DNA of 36,928 nucleotides from an uncultured Myxococcales bacterium (GCA_903896545.1 CAITYF010000222.1:1-36928); one strand, 5' to 3'. Counted from the stretch's first letter, positions 16,801 to 24,992 are shown. The notes: a model not told the origin generated them from the sequence alone. A program made the numbers and translations.

Positions 16801-17239
16801 CCCCAAGTGCGGCAACAAGTGCAAGAAGGACGCGGACTGCGCAAACAAGGACCCGTGTCTCAGCGCGACGTGCGTGGCCAACCAGTGTGTGGACACGCCA
16901 AAGGCCAGCACGCCGTGTGATGACGGGGAGGCGTGCACGACCAATGACACCTGCGCGGCGGGGATCTGCGTTGGCACGCCATTGAACTGCAATGACAACA
17001 ACCCGTGCACCAAGGATGGCTGCAACAAGACAAGCGGCGCGTGCCAGAATCCGCCTGCATTTCACGGTGCGTTCTGCGACGACGGCAGCTTGTGCACAAG
17101 CGGCGACGTCTGTCAGGCCGGTGTGTGCTTGGGCAAGGTGGCGGCCGGTTGCGACGACAAGAATGCGTGCACCGCCGACGCGTGCGACCCGACAACGGGG
17201 GGTTGCACGCACACAGCAATTGTCGGCTGCGGTCCCTGA
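13865..17239 (+). CDS. giant Cys-rich repeat lipoprotein
   Basis: The product is a 1124-residue predicted lipoprotein. The signal peptide ends in LSGC and is followed by an Asp/Ala/Pro linker to about residue 85. Nearly all the rest is tandem Cys modules of the form C[DNS]DGxxCTxxDxC plus TGxCxxTP, reminiscent of the Dictyostelium CTDC repeat. By eye about one residue in seven is Cys. A higher-order unit recurs, marked by CG-x-x-C followed by a C-x(4)-C type module (GCGGAC, GCGVKC, NCGATC, LCGATC, KCGNKC), and the chain stops at VGCGP. The ATG at 13865 has GAGAAGG upstream. I infer a disulfide-rich rod on the cell surface. Similar proteins are sometimes mislabelled tryptophan synthase in databases; there is no such domain here. 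Confidence 0.88.
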   Translation: MVQRKALLVDMLVLGALFALSGCSDDSTPITSGEDDADTAASDLGLQTDAPDTQVQVDTSIEAELPPAPDAGTDAAVEVDTAPDEQTPGCVEDADCSGKVLLAPCQVAQCNAGECGIVAAADGTTCGADPCAISACDGGTCVGTPKVCDDGDICTNDTCATKTGACVFTPNGTCPGQTCTADSACDDGNSCTTDVCDTATGVCTSTPQADGLPCDDGLKCTTGENCLSGACAGQPVACSDGNPCTTDACDSANGKCTAKATPDGGACDDGVSCTTADSCSNGTCAGSLTACNDGDACTTDTCSPAAGGCVFTAIPGCGGACQGNSDCDDKNACTTETCTAGKCTFVLQSGGSCDDGVTCTTSDTCAGGVCSGTIKDCNDADPCTDDVCTNGSCAHTPTSGTPCSDGSLCTSDDTCANGVCVGVAKVCGAASTCLGSQCDTATGACLPTPLTGTCDDVNPCTTGDTCEGGACVGSPTVCNDNKPCTADSCSLQTGACAFAPIPGCGVKCVLDSDCTTTNSCVAATCVGGSCLQTAVADGAPCNDGEACTKGDACVAGVCASKPVVCDDKNPCTFDTCAPGTGKCASVPSGNGGSCEDGNTCTLGDQCQGGACVGGVKTNCTDGDPCTADKCDKATGACAHAAEANGTACSDGKKCTTGDACTNGVCVASPVNCDDTDACTIDACTATSGTCTHTAIANCGATCTTDGQCGDKNACTADACVNGKCVQTPMTGTVCNDGNACTTGDTCQITGNQGVCAGKATVCDDGNVCTKDSCNPQTGACLVGPGPNNVPCDDGNLCTTSDVCKSGACVGTSALSCDDGNPCTSHTCDASTGTCIQTLIPLCGATCKVDPDCDDKNVCTSESCSAGHCASGPADGSTCSDGSACTQGDLCLNGACQTGKAVTCNDNNPCTVDACSNTLGACTYLPATDGSGCNDGNACTTGDACATGTCIGSATVCDDGNACTLDHCQASTGKCVFTPIPKCGNKCKKDADCANKDPCLSATCVANQCVDTPKASTPCDDGEACTTNDTCAAGICVGTPLNCNDNNPCTKDGCNKTSGACQNPPAFHGAFCDDGSLCTSGDVCQAGVCLGKVAAGCDDKNACTADACDPTTGGCTHTAIVGCGP

Positions 17240-17246
17240 GGAACGC

Positions 17247-18776
17247 TTACGGCGTGCTGATCGTGCCGTCCATCGAGTTCAGCGTGTTCTTCACGCACAG
17301 CTTCCAGTGCGTCGCCTCGTACCCCGCGCGCATCTGCTGGATGATGAGCGGACGCGCCTTGCCGATCGGCAGCCCAGCGTCGAGGATTTCAACCTGATCC
17401 GCTTTCAAGTTCTTGATGCGGCTGCAGCGGTCGTCCAACAGCGGCATCACGCACTTCAGACCGGCCGGTTGCGGCAGGAGAAAGCGGAAAACGTCATCGT
17501 CCTTGACCAGGTCCGCATGCTTCAGCACCGCGGCGCAGTTGGCCTTCTGCCCGCCCGCATCGGCATCGATCCAGCGCGCGATGAAGAGGTTGGCCAGACT
17601 CTCGCTTGCAAAATGCACGGCCTTGTCGCCCGGAATCGGCTTGAAGAGCGCGGACTGAAACAGCTTCTCGCAGACGCGCTCGTGGTTGTCGTCGGACGTC
17701 TTGCTCGTCGTATCGACCGCCGCTTTGCACTCGTCCAGGTCCAGCCGCATCTCGTCGCCTTCGTGGGCCTTTTGCTTGGGCTGCACCAGCCGATCCACTA
17801 GACCCAGCGCCTGTTCTTCGTTCCAGCCCAATTCGTGCAGTTCCTTGGTCAGACGCGCGCCAACCAGCGCCTCATGCACGCGCGCGCGGCTTACGATGAT
17901 GTCGGATTTCGGATCGAGCGTCTTTTTGTGGAACTCAATCAGCGTCTTCACGTCGCCAAAACTCGCCAGGTACGGGTACGTGCAGTCGTCGGCCACCGAC
18001 AGGCGGTCGTCCAAGCCGTAGCGATGCAGAAACTGCGTGAACTGTCCGCGCACGGACTGATCCTTGATCGTGCTCGTGATGAACGCGTCTGTGTCCTTGC
18101 ACTGCAACGTGTGAATCGCAAAGCGCGCGTCGACCGGTGAAAAGCCGTAGTCCGCGTTCAAGACCGGCGGGCGCGCGAGCAAGATGAACTGGGCGGCGGG
18201 CAATTTCTCAATCGCGTCTTTCCACGCGAGCAGCACGACGTTGCGACGAGAAATCTCGACTTCATCCAGCCCATCCAGGAAAAACAGCGCGCGACCTTTC
18301 GCCACTTCCTGCGCGAACGCCGGGACATCGGGACCGGCTTCCGCCACGACTGCGCTGAGCAGCGGATTGCCGCCGGCGCTCGACTTGGCGACCTCTTTCG
18401 CGTCGACCAGGAACACCGGGAATTGCCCGCACAGCTGCCCACGCAGCGACTCCGCCAAGCGCGTCTTGCCCAGACCGCCGCGCGCAAAGATGGACGCGCG
18501 CTTGACCTCGCCGCTTGCCAGCACGTCGACCAGCGCTTTTTCGGACAATTGCGTCGCGCCGTGCCCCGCCCATTCGGAGACCACCAGCGTCATCGGCGTG
18601 TAGTTGTCGTGCGACGCCTCGAAGCGCTGCTTGCCGGCGTTGAAGTTGCACTTTTTTTCGTAGGTCGTCGCCAGCGCGCTTTTGGGCCCGCCCACCTGCT
18701 CATTGCCGCCGCCACAGGCGGGCAGAACCAAAATCAGCGCGCAAGCGCTCCGCCACAACCGCTGCATTCCGACCAT
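17247..18776 (-). CDS. NACHT-like P-loop NTPase with lipoprotein signal peptide
   Basis: A 509-residue protein. The N-terminus has Arg residues, then CALILVLPAC, a hydrophobic segment with a lipobox-like LPAC (Cys21), then GGG and a short linker. A STAND-type NTPase core follows: Walker A ARGGLGKT (98-105), Walker B LFFLDGLDE (164-172), and FILLARPP (197-204) at the place of the NACHT sensor Arg. The C-terminal 300 residues are mainly helical, with no recognised repeat or effector domain. The mature chain has about ten Cys, an even number, as in exported proteins. GAGGCGG precedes the ATG at 18776. It is the third gene after two parvulin-type isomerases (21-base gap). NACHT proteins normally use cytoplasmic ATP, so the export signal is a puzzle. 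Confidence 0.8.
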   Translation of the reverse strand: MVGMQRLWRSACALILVLPACGGGNEQVGGPKSALATTYEKKCNFNAGKQRFEASHDNYTPMTLVVSEWAGHGATQLSEKALVDVLASGEVKRASIFARGGLGKTRLAESLRGQLCGQFPVFLVDAKEVAKSSAGGNPLLSAVVAEAGPDVPAFAQEVAKGRALFFLDGLDEVEISRRNVVLLAWKDAIEKLPAAQFILLARPPVLNADYGFSPVDARFAIHTLQCKDTDAFITSTIKDQSVRGQFTQFLHRYGLDDRLSVADDCTYPYLASFGDVKTLIEFHKKTLDPKSDIIVSRARVHEALVGARLTKELHELGWNEEQALGLVDRLVQPKQKAHEGDEMRLDLDECKAAVDTTSKTSDDNHERVCEKLFQSALFKPIPGDKAVHFASESLANLFIARWIDADAGGQKANCAAVLKHADLVKDDDVFRFLLPQPAGLKCVMPLLDDRCSRIKNLKADQVEILDAGLPIGKARPLIIQQMRAGYEATHWKLCVKNTLNSMDGTISTP

Positions 18777-18797
18777 GAGCCGCCTCGCGTGCAAATG

Positions 18798-19838
18798 CTA
18801 CAGACGAACGTCGATGTGCGCGCTCCCGCGCATTTCTTCCAACCACGTCTTGTAGAGCTTGGTGAACTGTTCCTCTTGCAGCCGCGCGCGCACGAACTGC
18901 TCCAGCACTTCTTTGTCCTTCACGGGCACGCGTCGGCGCTCGATGAACTGGATCACGTGAAAGCCGTAAGGCGTCTGCACCACCGTCGAGATTTCCCCCG
19001 GCTGCAGCGCCCACAGCTTGTTGCCAAACGTCGGGTCGAGCGTCCACCGCTTTTGCCAGCCCAAATCGCCGTGACCTTCCGACGTCGCCGAATCGTCGTT
19101 GCAATCGTCCGCAACGTCTTCCCACGACTTTTTGTGCACCGCGACGTCGTCGTAGCAATGCCACGCGCGGTCGCGCAGCTCCGTGACACGTTGCGGATTC
19201 GCGTCGTCCGGCACGCCAATCAACATGTGCCGCGAGTGGACTTCATCCTCAAACTGGCCGTTGCTGTATTCCTGCTCGATGATCCGCTTCACTTCATCGT
19301 CGGTCACGCGCAATTTGCCGGCGATCTTCGCACGCAGCATCTGCACACGCACCATTTCCGCGCGCACATGCTGACGGTACGCGGCGACGGTCGGAAAGCC
19401 CATGTTGCGCACGATGTCTTCAAACTCGTCCGCCGACTTGTGCATGCGCTTGCGCGTTTGTTCGATTTGCCCGTCGATCTCGCCGTCGCTCACCACGAGA
19501 CCAAGCTCCTTGGCGGCTTTGGCCACGAGCGCGTTGTCGATCAGGGTGTCCAGCGTCTGTTTGCGCAGCGCCTCGGCGCTCCGCGGCTCGGACGACTGCA
19601 CGGGATCATTGCCACCGCGCGTCTGGCCCATCGCGCGACGCAATTCGCTCTGCAAAATGGCCGTGTCGCCCACAGTCGCGACGACGCCGTCAACCTCGTG
19701 GTACCCCTGCGGCAGCGTAGCGCGACGCGTTGCGAGCGCCGGCTTGGCGGGCTTGGCGGCCGCCGCGGGCGCTTCGTCCGCCGCAAACGCGACGGTCGGC
19801 AGGGCCAGCAACGCCAGCGCGAGGAACAGTTTCTGCAT
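18798..19838 (-). CDS. SurA-like periplasmic parvulin prolyl isomerase
   Basis: A 346-residue protein with a Sec signal peptide (LALALLALPTVAFA, cleaved before ADEAP). A SurA N-terminal-type helical region (about 45-165: VDGVVATVGDTAILQSEL) is followed by one parvulin rotamase domain (about 195-300: SRHMLIGVP, GDLGWQKRW, PGEISTVVQTPYGFHVIQFIERR). It should help fold outer-membrane or exported proteins in the periplasm. A pair of Cys in WHCYDD and DDCNDD inside the rotamase could form a disulfide. The start lies three bases after the stop of the upstream isomerase gene, so they form an operon. Confidence 0.92.
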   Translation of the reverse strand: MQKLFLALALLALPTVAFAADEAPAAAAKPAKPALATRRATLPQGYHEVDGVVATVGDTAILQSELRRAMGQTRGGNDPVQSSEPRSAEALRKQTLDTLIDNALVAKAAKELGLVVSDGEIDGQIEQTRKRMHKSADEFEDIVRNMGFPTVAAYRQHVRAEMVRVQMLRAKIAGKLRVTDDEVKRIIEQEYSNGQFEDEVHSRHMLIGVPDDANPQRVTELRDRAWHCYDDVAVHKKSWEDVADDCNDDSATSEGHGDLGWQKRWTLDPTFGNKLWALQPGEISTVVQTPYGFHVIQFIERRRVPVKDKEVLEQFVRARLQEEQFTKLYKTWLEEMRGSAHIDVRL

Positions 19839-19841
19839 GAC

Positions 19842-20960
19842 TTACAGCTCAGACGGCGTCGGATCCGCCGGTTGCTTGTTGTTGGAGAGGCCTGGCGGCA
19901 AATCACCTTGACCCGGCGCAGCCTTGCCACGAGGCGGGGGCGGCGCGGCCACTGGCAATTGCCGCAGCGCGTCTTCGTTCAGTTCAATCTTGGCCGCCGC
20001 GCGCAGGTCGTCGACAAGCTTCTGCCGGCGCAAGTCGCGTTCGCGCTTGACCAGCCGTGTACGCACGGACTCCTTCACGTCGGCGAACGCCTTGTCCACC
20101 GCGGGCACGCGCGAAGTCACCATCAGCACGTGCCAGCCTTGCGGCGACTGCACCGGCGATCCGACCGTGAACGTTTCGCGACCCATCGCCGCTTCCACGA
20201 CCTCTGCCGGCACGCGCGCGAGACGCTCCAGATCCGCGGGCGTCGCACCCGGCGGCGGCAATTTGGAGACCAGCCCGAGCGCGCCCAGATAGGGAACCGT
20301 CGCTTGATCCTGCGAATAGCGTCCAACGTAGTCGTTCCACGCGACCACAAGCTTGGCGGACGCGCCCTCCGAGGCCGACCGCAGCTCCTTGGCCAGCCGA
20401 TCCGCCGTCGCGGAATCCTTGACCAGAATGTGGCTGACGTCGACCTGTTCGGGCTTGTGAAAGAGCCCCGGATTCGCGTCGTAATAGGTCTGTAGGTCCG
20501 CGTCTGCGAAGGACTCCGGCTTGACTGCATCGACGGCCGCATCGGCCAGGAACTTGCGGATCATCGCCTGCTTGGCCGCTTCCAGCACTTCCGGATCGTT
20601 CGCCAACCCACGGCGCGCGGCTTCGGCCGCCAAAAGCTCGAACTGCACCAAACTCGTCAGGTACTCCTTGCGCTTCTGCGGGCTCGCAAACTGGCTGCGC
20701 ACCACCGCGGGTTCGCGCGCCAGCCGCGCTTCAATTTCACCCAGCGTGATCGTGTGCTCGCCAATGCTCGCCACAACCGTCGCGCGTTGCTCCGCCGTCA
20801 GCGCAGACGCGTCGAGCTTCACGCTCGCGTTGGGCACCTGCTCCACGGTCGCTTTATGCGCTTTCTCCGTGATGCCGGGACCTGCCGGATTGGGTCGCGC
20901 GGGCTTGCCGCAGGCGACAACCAGCAGAAAGAGAGGAGCTAGGGCTAAAAATCGGCGCAT
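19842..20960 (-). CDS. lipoprotein parvulin prolyl isomerase
   Basis: A 372-residue protein. The signal MRRFLALAPLFLLVVAC is a clear lipoprotein type. A helical N-domain (about 60-180) precedes a rotamase domain beginning VDVSHILVKDS and ending VQSPQGWHVLMVTSRVPA, the usual parvulin landmarks. The tail is Pro/Gly-rich. The ATG at 20960 has GGAGG five bases upstream. It is the first gene of the minus-strand foldase operon and probably anchors prolyl isomerase activity to a membrane. Confidence 0.9.
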   Translation of the reverse strand: MRRFLALAPLFLLVVACGKPARPNPAGPGITEKAHKATVEQVPNASVKLDASALTAEQRATVVASIGEHTITLGEIEARLAREPAVVRSQFASPQKRKEYLTSLVQFELLAAEAARRGLANDPEVLEAAKQAMIRKFLADAAVDAVKPESFADADLQTYYDANPGLFHKPEQVDVSHILVKDSATADRLAKELRSASEGASAKLVVAWNDYVGRYSQDQATVPYLGALGLVSKLPPPGATPADLERLARVPAEVVEAAMGRETFTVGSPVQSPQGWHVLMVTSRVPAVDKAFADVKESVRTRLVKRERDLRRQKLVDDLRAAAKIELNEDALRQLPVAAPPPPRGKAAPGQGDLPPGLSNNKQPADPTPSEL

Positions 20961-21265
20961 GCAGACCTCCGCCCAACGGGACGGCGGACGTGTTTTGGCA
21001 GGTTTGCGCGCGCGGCGCAACAACGGAGACGCCCACGTTGTCAGGATTCGCCACAGAAGTCTCCACGACCGTCGATTCTGGATGCAGTTCAAGGCGCGAG
21101 CCAGAATCGGCCCGAAAGCGACCTTGACGGTCGGTGAGGGGCGATTTGGGCGAAGCAACGCAGAAATGCGCCAGAAGCGGCGGAGCGTGGCAGCGCGGAA
21201 GTCTTGACACGATTCCGCCCAAGCCCCAGCCTGCCGCGCAACGGGCTATCGCCCTTGTGACGCCG
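20961..21265. other. divergent intergenic region, no gene
   Basis: This 305-base gap separates the foldase operon from the plus-strand lipoprotein gene. I see no credible coding sequence. It holds a perfect inverted repeat TTGCGC-N5-GCGCAA (21004-21020) and a consensus TTGACA at 21204-21209 on the plus strand, without a good -10 at the right distance. Promoters for both flanking genes probably lie here. Confidence 0.5.
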
Positions 21266-22045
21266 ATGAACCACTTGCCGCACGCCCACCGTCTGCTGTT
21301 TTCTCTCCTTCTGGTCGCGCTGCTGGCGTGTCAGCCCAAGGCCAAAGTGTCGGTGCCGCCGGAGTTGACGGACATCGCGACCTGGCTGAAGGCGCACCCA
21401 CAACCTTCGACACCGGCACGCGTGCTGACGCTGACCGACACAGGCGTGGCTGCGGCGCTGGCGGGAGGAACGGAAGCGTTCAGCGATCGCAAAGCGGAGG
21501 CGTGGCTGCTCGCGCGCGACGCGACGTCGCTGGTGGCGGGGATGGAAGCTGAGAAGCTGGACTACCTGCTGACGCCGGAGCCCGATCTGCGCGACGCGCC
21601 GCACGTGCCGCAGGAGCGGGCCGTGCTGGTGCCATCGCTGTTGCGGCATTTGCAGACGCTGTACGGAACGGGAACACGCGATCAGCCGTGCGTGGATCGT
21701 CTGCAGCTCGTGGCGACGTCGCCAACAATCCGCGATTTTGGCGGGCGCCACCTGCCCGCCGCACTGCTCTACCGCCGCGTGTTGGGCGCGCACTTGCGCA
21801 TGCGCCACCTCGTGCCGGGGATTCCCGTGCGCGTGGAGACGGCGCGCAAGTTTGCCGGTCAGGTCTTTGTGTTTGATTGCCAGACCCGCGCCGACGCGGA
21901 AGGGAATCTGGAGATGCGGTTCCCGTACGCGACGCTGCCGGACGCGCCCGTGCTGATGTGGACGGCGATGAGCAAGGCGGGCGATCCGGTCAAGGTGTCT
22001 GAGGAAGACGTGATCGCCGGGAAGACGGTCGAAATTAGCGAGTAG
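21266..22045 (+). CDS. lipoprotein of unknown function
   Basis: A 259-residue predicted lipoprotein (LLFSLLLVALLAC). The mature part has an alpha/beta look with segments such as AEAWLLARDATSLVAGMEAEKLDYLLTP, a DRLQLVATSPTIRDFGG stretch, and a C-terminal beta domain ending with VSEEDVIAGKTVEI. I recognise no family and no catalytic motif. The ATG at 21266 is preferred; a GTG three codons earlier is possible and neither has a strong ribosome-binding site. It runs in the same direction as three small genes that follow. Confidence 0.75.
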   Translation: MNHLPHAHRLLFSLLLVALLACQPKAKVSVPPELTDIATWLKAHPQPSTPARVLTLTDTGVAAALAGGTEAFSDRKAEAWLLARDATSLVAGMEAEKLDYLLTPEPDLRDAPHVPQERAVLVPSLLRHLQTLYGTGTRDQPCVDRLQLVATSPTIRDFGGRHLPAALLYRRVLGAHLRMRHLVPGIPVRVETARKFAGQVFVFDCQTRADAEGNLEMRFPYATLPDAPVLMWTAMSKAGDPVKVSEEDVIAGKTVEISE

Positions 22046-22093
22046 GCGCTGGCGCACAAGCCCCGTAAAAACAAACACCTTCAGCAGAATCCA

Positions 22094-22122
22094 TTGGCAC
22101 GACCTCGCCCGACCGCTACCTT
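22094..22122 (+). promoter_or_regulatory. sigma70-like promoter for the conserved DUF gene
   Basis: TTGGCA (22094-22099) and TACCTT (22117-22122) are spaced by 17 bases. The expected start near 22129 gives a 20-base leader containing GAGG before the ATG at 22151. Confidence 0.4.
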
Positions 22123-22150
22123 GGCACCGCACGTTTCACGCGAGGTTTTC

Positions 22151-22558
22151 ATGGCAACTGGCACCGGTACAAAGACGGATCCCTGGCAATTGACCACGCC
22201 ACCGGGTACGTCGGCTTACAGCATGTGGCGCGATGACGCGGCGGATCCGCCGGCGATTGTGTGTCAGGTCGGCGGCACCCAGCTGAAATACGACGCGCGG
22301 GCAATTGAAGACCTGCACGCGATGCTGAAGGCGCACGGCGACTGGCTGCCTCTGGGTGGCGCCGATGAGCAGAAACCGGCGGCACCGGGTACCGTGGAAG
22401 CATGGGGACGCGCGGAGGATAATCCCGTTGGCGGCTGGTACGGCCTGAAGAAGGGCCTGCGCGGGCGGTTTGGCGTGTACATGCCGCCGCTTCTGGAAGC
22501 GCTGGGGCTGGCGGAAGTGACGCATGAGGCGAAGAACAATCGGATGCGGGCGATCTGA
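22151..22558 (+). CDS. conserved hypothetical protein (DUF6855-like)
   Basis: A 135-residue soluble protein without signal or membrane segment. The sequence pattern (TDPWQLTTPPGTSAYSMWRD, HGDWLPLGGADEQKP, GTVEAWGR, NPVGGWYGLKKGLRGRFG, YMPPLLEALGLAEVTH, NNRMRAI) is that of a highly conserved small family I recall as DUF6855; the name is from memory. No function is known to me. Dense conservation of Trp, Gly and charged residues suggests an enzyme or binding protein. GAGG lies a few bases before the ATG. Confidence 0.8.
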   Translation: MATGTGTKTDPWQLTTPPGTSAYSMWRDDAADPPAIVCQVGGTQLKYDARAIEDLHAMLKAHGDWLPLGGADEQKPAAPGTVEAWGRAEDNPVGGWYGLKKGLRGRFGVYMPPLLEALGLAEVTHEAKNNRMRAI

Positions 22559-22653
22559 GCGGAGCTGCCCGCGAAAATGGCGACCTGGCGCACGCTTGGC
22601 ACCGCAGCGCAGCCATGCGACCCTCCGACCGGACGGCGGACGCGGGAGCAGAC

Positions 22654-23445
22654 ATGGACCATCACCGACGCGCGTTGCAGCGAAGCACCCTGACAATCGC
22701 GGTTGCTGTCGCATGCTTGCACGCGTGCAGCACCAGCAGTGAGTCCAGCCAGAGCACAACCGCCCCACAAGTCCTCGCCAGCGACCCGTTTACGCAGGGA
22801 CTCGCGGCGTGGCAGGTCGAACAGGAGGACTCGAGCGGCACGGTGACCGCCCAGAACGGCGTGCTCGACGTCGTTCAGCCCGCAGGCGCCACGCTTTGGT
22901 TCAAACAGCGCCTCACCGGCGACTACGAAGTCCGCTTCACGGCGACGCCCATCCCGTTCACGACAGGCGTGTTCACGGACCGCATCTCCGACCTCAACCT
23001 GTTCTGGAACGCGAGCGTGCCAGGCGCGGCGAACGCCGACCCAACGACAAAGGGTCTCGACGGCAAGTTGGCATCGTACACGTCGCTCGCGCTGTACTAC
23101 GTCGGCTTTGGCGCGAACAACAACACGACGACGCGCTTGCGGCGCTATGACGGCACCGACGCGCGGCCGCAGCTCGCCGGCTACGCAGCGCCGGGCGTGG
23201 CGACCAGTGAGGACAAGTCCGGACCGATGACAGCGGCGACGAGCCTTGTGGCGAATGTGGCGACGAAGGTCCGGGTTGTTTCTCGCGCGCCAACGCCGGA
23301 TGACCCGCTGACGCTCAAGTGGTACGCCAACGACGTTCTGGTTTTCAGTTATGCCGATTCCGCGCCTTATGGCTCAGGCTGGTTTGCGCTGCGGACGACG
23401 TCGAGTCATTTTCAATTTCGCGATTTTTCCGTCGTTTCGTTGTGA
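22654..23445 (+). CDS. DUF6250-like lipoprotein
   Basis: A 263-residue predicted lipoprotein; the signal ends at either VAVAC or LHAC, followed by Ser-rich sequence. The mature part fits the DUF6250 beta-sandwich, which is related in fold to concanavalin-type and polysaccharide-lyase accessory domains. Landmarks are [55 protein letters not shown], and the terminal [20 protein letters not shown]. Carbohydrate binding is plausible but inferred. The ATG at 22654 has GGGAGCAG before it. Not clearly in an operon. Confidence 0.8.
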   Translation: MDHHRRALQRSTLTIAVAVACLHACSTSSESSQSTTAPQVLASDPFTQGLAAWQVEQEDSSGTVTAQNGVLDVVQPAGATLWFKQRLTGDYEVRFTATPIPFTTGVFTDRISDLNLFWNASVPGAANADPTTKGLDGKLASYTSLALYYVGFGANNNTTTRLRRYDGTDARPQLAGYAAPGVATSEDKSGPMTAATSLVANVATKVRVVSRAPTPDDPLTLKWYANDVLVFSYADSAPYGSGWFALRTTSSHFQFRDFSVVSL

Positions 23446-23533
23446 GCCTTGGGGCGTGCCGCAGCGTGAGCGCGCCCTGCCAAAGCTGCTATCTTTCCGA
23501 CAGCGCCGCGGGCTCGCTGCGCTCTGGAGCCCC

Positions 23534-23977
23534 ATGAAAAAACGCATCGCCATCGGCATCGCCGTCCTCTTCGTCCTCATGCAAGCCGTGCCCTACGGTC
23601 GCGCGCACACCAATCCGCCGGTCACGGGTGCGCCGGCGTGGGACTCACCGCGCACCAAGCAGCTCTTTGACCGCGCCTGTGCCGACTGCCACAGCCACCA
23701 GACCGTGTGGCCGTGGTACACGCACGTCGCGCCCGTGTCGTGGTTGACGCAGCACGACGTCGACGAGGGCCGCGAGCACTTGAACGTCTCGCATTGGAGC
23801 GCCAAGCCACAGCACGACGCGGATCACGCGGCGGGGGAAGTGCGCGAGGGCGAGATGCCGCCGTGGTTCTACTTGCCCACGCACGCGGAAGCGCGGCTGA
23901 GCGAGGCGGAGAAGCGCGAGCTGGCCGACGGGTTGGCGCGGACGTTTGGCGAGGAGAAGGAAGGGGAGGAGGATTGA
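23534..23977 (+). CDS. exported haem-binding domain protein
   Basis: A 147-residue protein with an N-terminal hydrophobic signal ([20 protein letters not shown]). It has one CxxCH motif, CADCHSH (Cys49, Cys52, His53), framed by [30 protein letters not shown] and [11 protein letters not shown]. This is the layout of the Haem_bd family (small periplasmic cytochrome-like proteins). The gene ends next to an array of 43-bp repeats and converges with the following minus-strand lipoprotein. A redox or haem-sensing role is inferred. Confidence 0.9.
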   Translation: MKKRIAIGIAVLFVLMQAVPYGRAHTNPPVTGAPAWDSPRTKQLFDRACADCHSHQTVWPWYTHVAPVSWLTQHDVDEGREHLNVSHWSAKPQHDADHAAGEVREGEMPPWFYLPTHAEARLSEAEKRELADGLARTFGEEKEGEED

Positions 23978-24011
23978 GCGCCGACTCCGGCAGCGAGCCG
24001 AGGACGGCAGA

Positions 24012-24204
24012 GTGAGGCGTCACCTCACCTTGAACCGAGGTAGTGCTTGACCAGGTGACGCGTCACTTTCCTTTGAACTGTGCCCGCAAGCGGGTAAGTG
24101 AGATCTCACCTTGCCGTGAACCGAGGCCGTTCTTGGGGAAGTGAGGCATCGCGGGGGCTTGAACCGGTCCCGCAGGCGGGCAAGTGACGCATTCGCCTGA
24201 CCGT
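24012..24204. repeat. 43-bp tandem repeat array A (four full units plus a partial)
   Basis: Four consecutive units of exactly 43 bases start at 24012, 24055, 24098 and 24141, with a partial fifth at 24184. Each begins with GTGA, then a palindromic or near-palindromic block (GTGACGCGTCAC at 24055-24066 and GTGAGATCTCAC at 24098-24109 are perfect), then a TGAAC core. Two types alternate: units 2 and 4 end with a CCCGC-N2-GCGGG hairpin (24083-24094, 24169-24180), units 1 and 3 with a GAGG-N-GTxCTTG version. The array fills the gap between two convergent genes. A related array is at 28084. Confidence 0.9.
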
Positions 24205-24747
24205 TTACGGCGTCACGGTCGTCGTCACACACAGCGGCGTCGCAACCGGCGGCTTGTTTGACAAGCCGCCAACCAGCGGCAGGATCCCATCGAGCGCCGG
24301 GCACGGCGGCACCAGGCCGTAGCGGTCGCCGAGGCAGGCGGGGAACGCCACCGTGTCGCCGTTCAGCAGGTAGCCGACCTGCACGCCGGCGGCGTCAAAG
24401 AACCACGCCTGAAAATCGCCGAGCCCGCTCGCTGTCGCCAGTGCACGCGTGCCGTCGGGGCATTGCGCCTCAAACAGCGTCGAGACATGGATGTCCGCTT
24501 GGCACCCCTGCTCCAATTCAAACTTGCCTGCCTCGAACCCGGGCAGGATTTTCGGGGGCTGCAGCGCGTCAAGCAAGTGGTCACAGGGATCCACGTCGGC
24601 AACGGCATCAGGCGCGTCCGACACGTCTTGCACCGTCGGCGCTGGCTGGCTTAAACCGCAGCCCGCGAGCGCGGAAACGGCGAAAACCAAGCCCAGGCGC
24701 GTGATTCCGTGATTGAGCGTCGTGCGGCCGCTGTGTGCTGTGACCAT
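24205..24747 (-). CDS. small lipoprotein of unknown function
   Basis: A 180-residue predicted lipoprotein. Signal: TRLGLVFAVSALAGC, then an Asp/Ala/Val linker typical of surface lipoproteins here. The mature domain has several Cys (DPCDHL, QGCQAD, AQCPDG, PACLGD, PPCPAL, PLCVTT), an even set that could form disulfides. No catalytic motif. GGAGG lies upstream of the ATG at 24747; a frame extension further upstream lacks signals. Divergent from the propeller protein gene and possibly sharing its regulatory region. Confidence 0.78.
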   Translation of the reverse strand: MVTAHSGRTTLNHGITRLGLVFAVSALAGCGLSQPAPTVQDVSDAPDAVADVDPCDHLLDALQPPKILPGFEAGKFELEQGCQADIHVSTLFEAQCPDGTRALATASGLGDFQAWFFDAAGVQVGYLLNGDTVAFPACLGDRYGLVPPCPALDGILPLVGGLSNKPPVATPLCVTTTVTP

Positions 24748-24793
24748 GGATCCTCCACTCCGCACTCTACGCGCGAACGCCGAGGTGTCCAGA

Positions 24794-24852
24794 CGCGTCA
24801 CGGACCCGGCGCTGACGCGGGTGTAAACCCTCGTCGAACACGCGTTTGTCAA
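24794..24852 (-). promoter_or_regulatory. candidate divergent regulatory region
   Basis: The gap 24748-24992 separates two lipoprotein genes transcribed apart. On the minus strand a consensus TTGACA lies at 24852-24847, with only a weak TTTACA -10-like box at 24827-24822. Nearby CGCGTCA-N12-TGACGCG (24794-24819) is a 7-bp inverted repeat and may be an operator. Confidence 0.35.
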
Positions 24853-24992
24853 GAACTGTGAAGTTGCGTGAATCCCGCTTTGCAATCGAGGCTTGATTCG
24901 TACGCTCCGTCCTAGCGAGCGCGTTTTGCGGAAAGCGCGTCTGTTTCACAACTTTTTCAGTCGTCGATGACGGCTAGAATTCCAGGATCATC

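Noticed and set aside
13865..17239. Tryptophan synthase or similar enzyme annotation
   Set aside because: Related Cys-repeat proteins carry this label in error; the sequence holds only signal, linker and Cys modules.
17247..18776. Antiphage NACHT (Avs or bNACHT) defence gene
   Set aside because: There is no effector domain, defence neighbour or mobile context; the lipoprotein signal and foldase operon do not fit known cytoplasmic NACHT defence proteins.
18423..20495. 690-codon plus-strand open frame opposite the isomerase genes
   Set aside because: It is antisense to two parvulin-type genes and the NACHT gene, with no recognisable domain.
24012..24204. CRISPR array
   Set aside because: There are no identical repeats with unique spacers of normal length; the whole 43-base unit is similar between copies, and no cas gene is present.
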